In this document: in pieces, positions 36,640 to 44,855 of the stretch
Layout: each line of letters opens with the position of its first letter
Numbering within the stretch: the stretch's first letter is position 1
Source of the DNA: an uncultured Mailhella sp.
Lineage (GTDB): Bacteria; Desulfobacterota; Desulfovibrionia; Desulfovibrionales; Desulfovibrionaceae
Assembly (NCBI GenBank): GCA_944323575.1
Contig: CALUTB010000008.1
Location: 1-50,438 of the forward strand
DNA: 50,438 nucleotides
Reading direction: 5' to 3'
Position numbers and translations under genes: made by a program
The notes under the pieces: model-generated
Database searches by the model: none
Seen by the model: only the letters and a program-made list of their open reading frames with translations
What the model was told of the DNA's origin: nothing

Positions 36640-38382
36640 TTACTTTTTGATCCAGTTGAAGGTGGTCTGGAGTTCTTCAGGCGTAAAATCGAACGTGGTG
36701 TTGTGCGGAGGCACGGGTTCGTCCGTGAAGAAATCAGGCAGATGATCGGCCGCTTCGGTGATGCCGGCACGACGGTTGAAGTCGATTTCGGTGGACAGAA
36801 TGCGCTGACCGAGGGTAACGACGTCATCACCGGTGAGCTTCCAGCCGAACTTCGCATTCAGCATGTCGACGATGGCCGCGAGAGCATCCGGAATGTCCAG
36901 AATGGCGAAGGCCGTGAACAGGCACAGACCGACGCTGTCCACGGAAGCCGTGGCGATCTGGAGGTTGCGGGAAAGTTCGATCTGTCCTTCCTTCTTGAGG
37001 GGGTCGATCTTGCCGCCGCAGCTCAGAATGTTGGCAGTGACGGAATAACCGGCGGTATGGTCGGCACCCATGGGAGTGGTGGCGTAGGTGACGCCCACGC
37101 CTTTGACGGCGCGAGGATCATAGGCGGGAAGGCTCTGGCCCTTCACGCAGGGCACTCTTCTCACGCCGAACACGCGTCCCGTGGTGGCAGTACCGCAGCC
37201 GATGATGCGGCCGAGCGGAGTGCCGTCACTGATGCCCTGCATGGCTTCCATGACGGCCTTGCCGTCGCCGAGCGGAATGCCGCCTCCGGCCATGGCCACG
37301 CCGATGGCAACGCCGACATCGATGGTGTCGACGCCGAAGTCGTCGCACATATGGTCGAAGGTGCAGATAAGGTCAAGGTCGTCGATATTGCTGTGAGGGC
37401 CGAAGCACCACAGGGTTTCGTATTCGGGCCACTTGCTCTTGAACTTGCCTTTCTCGTCAGGGAAAATGCCGCTGCAGCGTATGATGCAGCCGCTCATGCA
37501 GCCGTGTGCCACTGCGCCTTCGCCGCCGCGTTCCTTGGTGACTTTGTTCATCATTTCGCCGGATACGGCTTCATGATGTTCGAACTGACCGCAGGTGAAG
37601 TTGCGGGTGGGGAGACCTCCGGCTTCATGGAGAATGTTTACAAGTACGGCAGTACCGTACTCGGCCAGACCCTTGCCCGTGATGGGATGGCTGGTGAGAG
37701 CCTTGGCAAAGCGCTTGGAGGCGGCCTTGAAGGCTTCTTCGTCCACGAGAGGATGGTTCTTGCCGCCCTCAGGATTGATGATGATGGCCTTCAGCCCCTT
37801 GGATCCCATGACGGCGCCGACGCCGCCGCGACCGGCATGACGCTGGGGACGAAGTTCGCGATCCGTGAAGGCGATGCTGGCAGCGGTGAGCTTGAATTCA
37901 CCCGCTCTGCCTATGGTGACATAACTGCATTCCTTGCCGTACTGTTCCACCAGCTTGTTCACGGCGTCGAAGTTGTTCAGACCTGCCACGGTGGAGGGAA
38001 CGAGTCTGGCGGAGTCCTTGCTGATTTCAAGCTGCCACCATTCGCCTTCGGTAGCCATGTCTTCCACAATGATGGCCAGAATGCCGAGTTTGGCAAGATG
38101 ACCGCCGGGCTGTCCGCCCGAGTTGGATTCCTTGATGCCCTCGGTGAGCGGACTCTTGCAGCCGACGGAGATGCGGTTGGAGTTTGGGCTGTTGGTGGCT
38201 CCCAGCAGGCCGGGGGCAAAGACCAGTTTGTTGTGCGGGCCGAGCGGAGTGCAGATGGGATTCACCTCGCGGGCGACGATGGTGGACGTCAGTGCACGAC
38301 CGCCAAGTCCCGTGTACTCTTCGGGAATATCTTCAAATACGCAGCTTTTGGTGGCCATGTTGACACGCAGAAAACGAAACAT
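36640..38382 (-). CDS. tungsten-type aldehyde:ferredoxin oxidoreductase
   Basis: The 580-residue enzyme oxidises aldehydes to acids with ferredoxin, or reduces acids in reverse. It shows the FAPGLLGATNSPNSNRIS pterin-binding stretch, GRAGEFKLTAASIAFT, RHAGRGGVGAVMGSKGLKAI, cluster ligands Cys295, Cys299, Cys303 (HGCMSGCIIRCSG) and Cys487 in DSVGLC, and AYDPRAVKGVGVTYATTPMGADHTAGY. The CX3CX3C spacing differs from the CX2CX3C of Pyrococcus AOR, pointing to another AOR subfamily. RBS AAGGAG precedes ATG 38382. Linkage to moaD, the E1 enzyme and tupABC supports tungsten. The substrate is unknown. Confidence 0.92.
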   Translation of the reverse strand: MFRFLRVNMATKSCVFEDIPEEYTGLGGRALTSTIVAREVNPICTPLGPHNKLVFAPGLLGATNSPNSNRISVGCKSPLTEGIKESNSGGQPGGHLAKLGILAIIVEDMATEGEWWQLEISKDSARLVPSTVAGLNNFDAVNKLVEQYGKECSYVTIGRAGEFKLTAASIAFTDRELRPQRHAGRGGVGAVMGSKGLKAIIINPEGGKNHPLVDEEAFKAASKRFAKALTSHPITGKGLAEYGTAVLVNILHEAGGLPTRNFTCGQFEHHEAVSGEMMNKVTKERGGEGAVAHGCMSGCIIRCSGIFPDEKGKFKSKWPEYETLWCFGPHSNIDDLDLICTFDHMCDDFGVDTIDVGVAIGVAMAGGGIPLGDGKAVMEAMQGISDGTPLGRIIGCGTATTGRVFGVRRVPCVKGQSLPAYDPRAVKGVGVTYATTPMGADHTAGYSVTANILSCGGKIDPLKKEGQIELSRNLQIATASVDSVGLCLFTAFAILDIPDALAAIVDMLNAKFGWKLTGDDVVTLGQRILSTEIDFNRRAGITEAADHLPDFFTDEPVPPHNTTFDFTPEELQTTFNWIKK

Positions 38383-38540
38383 GCCGTGCTCCTTTTATGC
38401 AATCATGGTTGTCGGAGAAGTTCTCTTTGACTGCAGCATAGGATCTTGTTTTTTTTTCCGTCAAGGAAGAGAAAAAACAATCACGCTTTTTTCTTCTGCG
38501 GTCTTTTTTCGTGACCGCCCTCGTGTTCGTTGCCGTCGTC

Positions 38541-39104
38541 TCAGCGGGTCCGGCTGAAGATGACGGGGGACTTTCGGTGACAGGGGGGAACGCTGACGGC
38601 GGCATAGCCCAGACTCAAGGTTGCCGCAAGATGAAATGAGTCCGGCACACCGTGTTCTTTTTTGAAGTCGTCATCATCAAGCAGAACTCTTGCAAAACCT
38701 ATCCAGCAACAACCGAGCCCTTCGCTTCCGGCTGCCAGCATGATGTTGCCGGCGGCGAGCGTGCAGTCGTGGATATACCACGGAGAACGATCGTCTCCGT
38801 AAATGACGATCACTGTGCCGGCATGGTTGAAGATGTGATATTTCTCGTTCCTCAGCCAAGATTCATACTGGGAAAATTCCGGATATCTGTCGATATGTTC
38901 CAGAACTTTTGCTTTGATGCGCTCCGATAGTTCGTCGATTTCATCCTGTCGCTGAAGAATCACGAATCCCCAGGGTTCCAGACCTGAACCGGTAGGAGCT
39001 TTGACGGCGAGATCAAGGAGCCGGTCCAGGACTTCCTTTTCCACGGGGCGTTCCGTATAGGCACGGATGCTTCGTCTTTGTTCGATGGCTGTAATGATAT
39101 CCAT
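38541..39104 (-). CDS. nitroreductase-family flavoprotein
   Basis: The 187-residue protein has the FMN pattern EQRRSIRAYTERPVEKE, APTGSGLEPWGFVI, and AAGNIMLAAGSEGLGCCWIGF, ending GYAA. This is the nitroreductase fold, which reduces quinones, nitro compounds or other electrophiles with NAD(P)H. The ATG 39104 (MDIITAIEQRR) is chosen because AAGGAA lies upstream. It is 155 bases downstream of the GlcG-like gene and 158 upstream of aor on the same strand. Confidence 0.87.
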   Translation of the reverse strand: MDIITAIEQRRSIRAYTERPVEKEVLDRLLDLAVKAPTGSGLEPWGFVILQRQDEIDELSERIKAKVLEHIDRYPEFSQYESWLRNEKYHIFNHAGTVIVIYGDDRSPWYIHDCTLAAGNIMLAAGSEGLGCCWIGFARVLLDDDDFKKEHGVPDSFHLAATLSLGYAAVSVPPCHRKSPVIFSRTR

Positions 39105-39219
39105 GGGGATTCCTTCGGCTGAGAGGGTGAGAGCAGATGCGCAGTTCGCCGCCTTCTCCGGTGTGACCGGAGAAAATGGGCGGGTGCCGGGGAGGCATCC
39201 GCCCTTGACTGCCGACGAT

Positions 39220-39248
39220 GGGGGGGGACGCATTGCTGCCCCCCCCCG
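39220..39248 (-). terminator. G/C-run hairpin between GlcG-like and nitroreductase genes
   Basis: A run of eight G (around 39220) pairs with a run of nine C about 11 bases later. It is a probable weak terminator or an attenuator; long homopolymers also deserve a check of assembly accuracy. Confidence 0.5.
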
Positions 39249-39258
39249 GAAGTACGGA

Positions 39259-39753
39259 TTATTTGTTCAGAGAAGCCACACCGGCCTTGGCCACGTTGGT
39301 GTCTTCCTGCACGGTGCCGCCGCTGACGCCGATGGCGCCGACGATCACACCGTTCTTGTCCTTGAGCAGTTCGCCACCGCCGAAGATTACAAGACCGTTG
39401 TTTGTTACCTCGATGCCGTACAGCTCTCCGCCGGGCTGAGCGGCAGCGCCGAGTTCGGCGCTGGACATGTTGAACATGCGGGCCGTCTTGGCCTTCTTCA
39501 TCGAAACATCTATGCTGCCGAGAAATGCGCCGTCCATGCGGCAGAACGCCTTGAGATTACCGCCGGCATCAATGACGGTGATGTTCATGGGAACGCCCTG
39601 CTTCTTGGCGAAGGCAAGCGCGCCATCCACGACTTTCTGCGCCTGTTCAAGCGTAAGATCACCTGGAAGCTGCAGTTTGCTGGTATCCACGGCTGCGGAA
39701 GCAGGGGCGACAAGAGCTGTCAGAAGAGCACAGGTAAGAAGTATGCGACGCAT
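39259..39753 (-). CDS. exported GlcG/HbpS-like protein
   Basis: The 164-residue protein has a signal peptide (cleavage near ASAAVD) and a single GlcG/HbpS domain: LTLEQAQKVVDGALAFAKKQ, ITVIDAGGNLKAFCRMDGA, SIDVSMKKAKTARMF, VIFGGGELLKDKNGVIVGAIGVSGGTVQED. Family members include haem-binding or cofactor-binding partners of alcohol and glycolate metabolism. GGAGATAGGATC precedes ATG 39753. The position between a nitroreductase and a divergent iron alcohol dehydrogenase suggests a periplasmic role in alcohol/aldehyde metabolism, but the ligand is unknown. Confidence 0.85.
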   Translation of the reverse strand: MRRILLTCALLTALVAPASAAVDTSKLQLPGDLTLEQAQKVVDGALAFAKKQGVPMNITVIDAGGNLKAFCRMDGAFLGSIDVSMKKAKTARMFNMSSAELGAAAQPGGELYGIEVTNNGLVIFGGGELLKDKNGVIVGAIGVSGGTVQEDTNVAKAGVASLNK

Positions 39754-39775
39754 GATCCTATCTCCGTTTTTTTTA

Positions 39776-40348
39776 GAATGCGGATAGAGGGCGAAAGGTT
39801 GCCGTTATCTGCGATTCCGGTTTTTTTTCTTATAACCCAAGAGTCGGTCTCCTTTCAAGAGGCATAGACAGTTTCCGCATTCGATGCAAGCCGACGCTCA
39901 AAAAGAGGAGACTTTCGTCTGCCTGCCCATATGGAATACCGTATTATTATATTATTATTGATGTAGATAAGATTGCGTTCATACGGATTCAGTCTGCGGT
40001 TATATGCGTCGGAATATATCATTTTTGATGTTGTTCCAATATATTATGATATCAACGACAAAAAGGAAAAGGCGAAAGTGACGGACTCATACAAATGGAA
40101 CAAGAAAGAAGATCAGAAAATAATTTTGAAATGGAATTTTGAAATAGAACGGAAAAAGTTTGAGAATTGTTTTTAATATAACATGAAAACATATTGTAAT
40201 AATTGATTATTTTTTATACTTAATTTTGAAATGAAAAAGTTCTTTTTTTATTTTTTCAGAACCTTTGACTTTTTCACCGTGCTGCCGTAGGACAAATACA
40301 GTACAAGTCTCTTATCCTTCCGCTAAGCAATGCTATCAAGGAGTTACT
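39776..40348 (+). promoter_or_regulatory. AT-rich control region upstream of the iron alcohol dehydrogenase
   Basis: About 570 bases are far more AT-rich than the flanks and hold no convincing gene. The exact 13-mer TAATTTTGAAATG occurs at 40121-40133 and again at 40221-40233, 100 bases apart, with a further TTTTGAAAT at 40137-40145. Its core complement occurs in the tunR/moeA control region. A TATACT (40215-40220) is a plausible -10, without a good -35. This looks like a regulated leader. Confidence 0.5.
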
Positions 40349-41548
40349 ATGAGCACTGATGTCAAATGCATGTACCAGGGACAGATCACTTCCTTCTTTA
40401 TTCCTACTGTGACTCTCGTCGGTCCTAACTGCAGTAAGGAAATCCCCAACCGTCTGAAGAGCCTTGGCGCCAAGCATCCTCTTATAGTAACGGATAAGGG
40501 TATCGTCGCCTGCGGTATCCTTAAGCAGATCACTGACATTCTCGATGAAGGCGGCATCTCCTATGTTGTCTTTGACGGCGCCGTTCCGAACCCCACAGAT
40601 CAGAATGTTACAGACGCAGCCGCCGTTTATAAGGAAAACAACTGCGACAGCCTCATCACCCTCGGCGGCGGCAGCTCCCATGACTGCGGCAAGGGCGTCG
40701 GCTTCCTCGTCAGCAACGGCGGCAAGATTCAGGATTACGAAGGCGTGGACAAGTCCAGCAAGCCCTTCCCTCCCTACGTCGCTGTGAACACCACTGCCGG
40801 TACCGCTTCGGAAATGACCCGCTTCTGCATCATCACCGACGTTGCCCGCAAGGTTAAGATGGCCATCGTCGACTGGCGCTGCACTCCCAGCGTCGCCATT
40901 GACGACCCCGTTCTCATGATGGGTATGCCGCCTTCCCTGACCGCCGCTACCGGCATGGATGCTCTGACTCATGCCGTGGAAGCCTATGTATCCACCGCTG
41001 CCACTCCCATGACGGACGCCTGCGCTGAAAAGGCCATCGAATACATCAACCGTTATCTGCGTCGCGCCGTTGCCAACGGTCAGGACAAGGAAGCCCGCGA
41101 AGGCATGTGCTATGCTGAATACCTTGCCGGCATGGCCTTCAACAACGCCAGCCTCGGTCATGTTCATGCCATGGCTCATCAGCTGGGCGGCTTCTACAAT
41201 CTGCCCCACGGTGAATGCAACGCCATTCTGCTTCCCTACGTCTGCGAATACAACCTCATCGCTGCCCGCCGCCGTTTCGGCCGCATCGCCAAGCTGCTCG
41301 GTGAACGCACCGAAGGTTACACCGCCAACGAGTCCGCTGAAGCTGCCGTCAAGGCCATTCGCGAACTGTCCCGCGATGTGAATATCCCCGATGGCCTCAT
41401 CGCCCTCGGCAAGAAGTACGGCAAGGAAGTGCGCGAGGAAGATATCCCGATCATGACCGCCAATGCTCAGAAGGACGCCTGCGGTCTGACCAACCCGCGT
41501 ATCATGACCGACGCTGCCGTGGCGGCCATCTACAAGAAGGCTCTGTAA
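40349..41548 (+). CDS. iron-dependent alcohol dehydrogenase
   Basis: The 399-residue group III ADH has the NAD-binding GGGSSHDCGKGVGFL, the SVAIDDP segment, and metal ligands within DALTHAVEAY and GHVHAMAHQLGGFYNLPHGE. ATG 40349 follows AAGGAG. Length and motifs match AdhB/1,3-propanediol-type enzymes. The highly biased codons (many GCC, AAG, CGC) and long AT-rich leader suggest strong, regulated expression. It would interconvert alcohols and the aldehydes that the AOR-type enzyme uses. Exact substrate unknown. Confidence 0.95.
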   Translation: MSTDVKCMYQGQITSFFIPTVTLVGPNCSKEIPNRLKSLGAKHPLIVTDKGIVACGILKQITDILDEGGISYVVFDGAVPNPTDQNVTDAAAVYKENNCDSLITLGGGSSHDCGKGVGFLVSNGGKIQDYEGVDKSSKPFPPYVAVNTTAGTASEMTRFCIITDVARKVKMAIVDWRCTPSVAIDDPVLMMGMPPSLTAATGMDALTHAVEAYVSTAATPMTDACAEKAIEYINRYLRRAVANGQDKEAREGMCYAEYLAGMAFNNASLGHVHAMAHQLGGFYNLPHGECNAILLPYVCEYNLIAARRRFGRIAKLLGERTEGYTANESAEAAVKAIRELSRDVNIPDGLIALGKKYGKEVREEDIPIMTANAQKDACGLTNPRIMTDAAVAAIYKKAL

Positions 41549-41559
41549 CAGCATGAAAT

Positions 41560-41590
41560 GATGCCGGAGTTTTTCTCCGGCATCTTCTTC
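41560..41590 (+). terminator. terminator of the alcohol dehydrogenase gene
   Basis: GATGCCGGAG, loop TTTTT, CTCCGGCATC followed by TTCTTCTG. Confidence 0.9.
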
Positions 41591-41599
41591 TGTACATCC

Positions 41600-41845
41600 G
41601 ATTCCCCGAACGGGCGCGCATGGTCGGCATGCGCGTCCGTTTTTTTTGAGTCCTGGTTCAATGCGGCTTCAATGTTTTTCCATGAGAAGTGACGGGAAGA
41701 TGCGGCAACGTACCTCTATCTTCGGCACTGCCCCTCGGCGCAGACAACATTTTCCGAAGAGGGCGTCTATTCCTCCCCCGTAAGCTCTGGAGCCGGGCAG
41801 AAGAGAACTGTGGCCGGATGAGATTTTGCCTGATGGAAGCAGAGG
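41600..41845. other. short intergenic stretch with no gene
   Basis: Nothing recognisable is coded. Short open frames on both strands are low quality. Confidence 0.5.
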
Positions 41846-41847
41846 AT

Positions 41848-41891
41848 GAAAGAGGATGCCGTTCCGAATCCGGAGCGGCATCCTCTTTCAT
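41848..41891 (-). terminator. terminator for the aminopeptidase operon
   Basis: GAAAGAGGATGCCG and CGGCATCCTCTTTC form a 14-bp stem with a 16-base loop, lying between the converging alcohol dehydrogenase (+) and aminopeptidase (-) genes. Likely works in both directions. Confidence 0.8.
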
Positions 41892-41918
41892 ACGGCAGAG
41901 TTTTTGTGGTTACAGAAG

Positions 41919-43304
41919 TTATTTGGCTTCAAGAAAGGCCTGATAGGTGAGTTTCGTGGAGTAGATGTCCGGTACGGAGGAAAGTTCGAAGGGACTGTGC
42001 ATGCCGAGAAGCGCGGGGCCTGCGTCCACCACGTCCATGCCGTAGGCGGCAAGGAACAGTGCCACGGTGCCGCCTCCGCCCACGTCCACCTTGCCGAGTT
42101 CTGCCAGTTGCCACGGGATGTTTCTGGCATCGAGAATGCCGCGTATCCAACCCAGATATTCCGGATGAGCATCATTGGCTCCGTACTTGCCGCGGGAACC
42201 CGTAAATTTGCAGAAAGCCACACCGTAACCGAAGAAGGCGGAGTTTTTGAGTTCGTGGCGGTCCTGCCAGTCGGGATCAACAGCAGCGTGCACGTCGCCG
42301 GAGAGCGCCTTCGTGTTCATCATGATTTTGCGGAACGGGGTTTCCGGTTCCCATGCGGCCGCCATGTCCTCCACACAGTACTGGAAAAAGCGGGAACTTG
42401 CACCGGTGGAGCCGTCGGAGCCGATTTCTTCCTTGTCCCAGAAGATGAGGCAGCAAGTATATTCCGGATCTTCCGCATCAAGGAGGGCACGAAGCGCCGT
42501 GTAGACGCAGATGCGGTCGTCCTGGCCGTAGCCGCCGACGATGCCTTTGTCGAGTCCCACATAGCGCGCCGGACCGGCAGGCACGGCCTCAAGTTCGGCA
42601 GAGATGAGATCGTCTTCGCGGATACCGTACTTTTCGTTGAGAAGCTGGAGAATTCTGGCCTTCACGGCTTCCTTTGGCGCTTTGTCCTCTTCCTTGTCTT
42701 CGTCGGAAAGCACGGGTTCATGACCGAGAATGATGTTGAGCTTTTCCGCATCAAAGGCTTCGGAGAGTTTGAGCGAACCGTCCTTGTGAGCCAGATGAGG
42801 CAGCAGATCGGCAATGGTGAAGACAGGTTCCGTCTCTTTTTCGCCGAGACGGACACGGAGACTTTCCCCGTTGATCTTCACGATGACGCCGTGTATGGAC
42901 AACGGGCGGGCAAACCACTGATATTTGCGCAGGCCGCCGTAGTAATGCGTCTTGGCCTGACCGACGCCGACCTGCTCGATGAGAGGATGCTGCTTGAGAT
43001 CAAGTCGGGGACTGTCGGTATGGGCACTGATGAGACGGATGCCGTCGGCAAGAGGTCTGCGTCCTCTGCGTGCCACGAACACGGCCTTGCCGTGCAGAGT
43101 CTGCCAAGCCTTATCGGTTCCGAATCCTTCGGCATATCCCGCCTGCTGCAGGCGTTCGACGACGCCGGATACGGCTTCCCTTTCAGTCTTGCAGTCGGAA
43201 ATGAAGCGGATGTAGTCGTCTGCCAGGGCATACATGGCTTGACGGTGTTCCTTCGACCGATAGATTTCCCAGCCTGATTTGGGAGATGAGGCAAGCTTGT
43301 CCAT
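41919..43304 (-). CDS. M18-family aminopeptidase
   Basis: The 461-residue zinc aminopeptidase has LISAHTDSPRLDLKQHPL (ligand His and Asp), WFARPLSIHGVIV, GLDKGIVGGYGQDDRICVYTAL (bridging Asp), FWDKEEIGSDGSTGASS (catalytic Glu) and GMHSPFELSSVPD (terminal ligand His). This is the M18 fold of ApeB/ApeA enzymes, which trim N-terminal residues of cytosolic peptides. It is 60 bases downstream of selA and last in the hypAB-folC-selA run. Confidence 0.93.
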   Translation of the reverse strand: MDKLASSPKSGWEIYRSKEHRQAMYALADDYIRFISDCKTEREAVSGVVERLQQAGYAEGFGTDKAWQTLHGKAVFVARRGRRPLADGIRLISAHTDSPRLDLKQHPLIEQVGVGQAKTHYYGGLRKYQWFARPLSIHGVIVKINGESLRVRLGEKETEPVFTIADLLPHLAHKDGSLKLSEAFDAEKLNIILGHEPVLSDEDKEEDKAPKEAVKARILQLLNEKYGIREDDLISAELEAVPAGPARYVGLDKGIVGGYGQDDRICVYTALRALLDAEDPEYTCCLIFWDKEEIGSDGSTGASSRFFQYCVEDMAAAWEPETPFRKIMMNTKALSGDVHAAVDPDWQDRHELKNSAFFGYGVAFCKFTGSRGKYGANDAHPEYLGWIRGILDARNIPWQLAELGKVDVGGGGTVALFLAAYGMDVVDAGPALLGMHSPFELSSVPDIYSTKLTYQAFLEAK

Positions 43305-43364
43305 GATGATGACCTCTTGTACTTTATAAGGATGAAGTTTTTCCGGGAGTCCGGAGAGTCGGTG

Positions 43365-44777
43365 TCAAGGGAGAACTCGGGTGCCGGAGGTCTGCAGAAC
43401 CTCTTTCAGAACGCGTGCCGCGTCGAGGAAGTCTTCCTTTTCCATGGTCCTCGGATCCAGTTGAAAGAAAGGGTCTTCCAGTCTGCCCACAAGCGGAGGT
43501 TCGGTTGCAAGCAGATGTTTTTTCAGCTGTGCTGCAGACATGCGTTCAGGCCGCACACAGACCAGTGTGGTGGGCATTCCCTGTTCAGGAAAGGCGCCGC
43601 CGCCTACGCGGGAAAAATCGTTTTTCAGAGAGCATTCCGCCAGACCGGCCAGTTCTTCGGTCAGAATGTCCCGCAATTTTTCAGCTCGAACAAGCAGTTC
43701 CCCGGCGGTCATGGTCAGTCGTCGTACGGTAGGTACGCGGCGGCGGGCGTCTTCGGGGTCCCGATACAGACGAAGCGTCGCCTCCAGGGCTGCCAGCGTC
43801 AGCTTGTCACAGCGCAGAGCGCGCAGAAGCTGATTCTTCTTCATCTGATCGACATAGATTTTCTTTCCTACAATGATGCCCGCCTGCGGTCCGCCAAGGA
43901 CCTTGTCACCGGAAAAGGTAACAACGTCCGTTCCCTGGCGGAGTACCTCCGGAACGGTAGGCTCGTCATGCAGGCCCCAGCGGGAGAAGTCCATGAGACT
44001 GCCGCTGCCGAGATCCTCCAGCAGGGGAAGTCCGTGAGCATGGGCAAGATCGGCCAGATCGGAGGCCGGAACGCTGGAGTGAAATCCTATGATGCGGTAG
44101 TTGGAGGGGTGAACCCACAATATGGCGCGAGTCTGCTCCGAGAGCGCTTTCTCGTAGTCGGTCAGGTGCGTCCGGTTGGTGGTGCCGACTTCCCGCAGCG
44201 TTGCACCGCTTCGTTCCATGACGTCGGGAATACGGAAGCTTCCTCCGATTTCCACAAGCTGTCCGCGGGAGAGGATGACTTCTCCGCCTTTGCAGAGCGT
44301 ATCGAGCATGAGCAGCACGGCTGCGGCATTGTTGTTCACGACAAGGGCCGCTTCCGCACCCGTTAGTCCGCACAGCAGCTCTTCCACCAGGCTGATGCGG
44401 CTGCCTCTTTCCCCGGTTTCGAGATTGAATTCAAGATTGCTGTAGCCGGAGGCCGCGATATGCACGGCTTTCTGCGCTTCTTCTGCAAGAACGGAACGGC
44501 CGAGATTCGTATGTACAACGACGCCCGCTCCGTTGATGACTCGCCGGAAATTTGCCTTTTCCTTCCGTCGTACGGCAAGGACCAGGCGGTTCCGGACGGC
44601 TTCGGAGCTCAGAGCCGAGGGGTCCGTCACTTGTCCGGATCGGATGTCTTCTCGCAGTCCGTCCAGAACTGCACGGCAGCATTCGAGAAGCACACCGTGC
44701 GGCGTCTGAGAAAAACGTTCTTCCAGCCAGTGCAGACATATGTCCACTGATGGAAGATGGCGGAATAATGACGTCAT
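43365..44777 (-). CDS. selA: L-seryl-tRNA(Sec) selenium transferase
   Basis: The 470-residue PLP enzyme converts seryl-tRNA(Sec) to selenocysteyl-tRNA(Sec). The PLP-binding lysine is Lys292 in FSGDKVLGGPQAG. An N-terminal domain (1-75) and VINGAGVVVHTNLGRSVLAEEA are typical. Its presence implies selenoproteins elsewhere; no selB, selC or selD lies in this window. It starts 79 bases after the folC stop in the same leftward run. Confidence 0.96.
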   Translation of the reverse strand: MTSLFRHLPSVDICLHWLEERFSQTPHGVLLECCRAVLDGLREDIRSGQVTDPSALSSEAVRNRLVLAVRRKEKANFRRVINGAGVVVHTNLGRSVLAEEAQKAVHIAASGYSNLEFNLETGERGSRISLVEELLCGLTGAEAALVVNNNAAAVLLMLDTLCKGGEVILSRGQLVEIGGSFRIPDVMERSGATLREVGTTNRTHLTDYEKALSEQTRAILWVHPSNYRIIGFHSSVPASDLADLAHAHGLPLLEDLGSGSLMDFSRWGLHDEPTVPEVLRQGTDVVTFSGDKVLGGPQAGIIVGKKIYVDQMKKNQLLRALRCDKLTLAALEATLRLYRDPEDARRRVPTVRRLTMTAGELLVRAEKLRDILTEELAGLAECSLKNDFSRVGGGAFPEQGMPTTLVCVRPERMSAAQLKKHLLATEPPLVGRLEDPFFQLDPRTMEKEDFLDAARVLKEVLQTSGTRVLP

Positions 44778-44855
44778 GGCATCTCCCGTTCCGACATCAG
44801 AGAGGTCGTAACTTGGCTTGTTGGCAGGTCGTCGCCCTGTCCGGTTGCCGTTCGT

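Noticed and set aside
35755..38430. 891-codon plus-strand open frame across thiF, moaD and aor
   Set aside because: It spans three well-identified genes of the opposite strand and lacks any domain of its own.
39973..40176. 67-codon AT-rich ORF upstream of the alcohol dehydrogenase
   Set aside because: It begins with TTG without a ribosome site, has no family look, and overlaps the repeated motif, so it is treated as control DNA.
43365..44777. In-frame UGA selenocysteine codons suggested by selA
   Set aside because: No gene in this window appears interrupted by a single TGA with homologous sequence on both sides; the mtnA breaks are deletions rather than selenocysteine.
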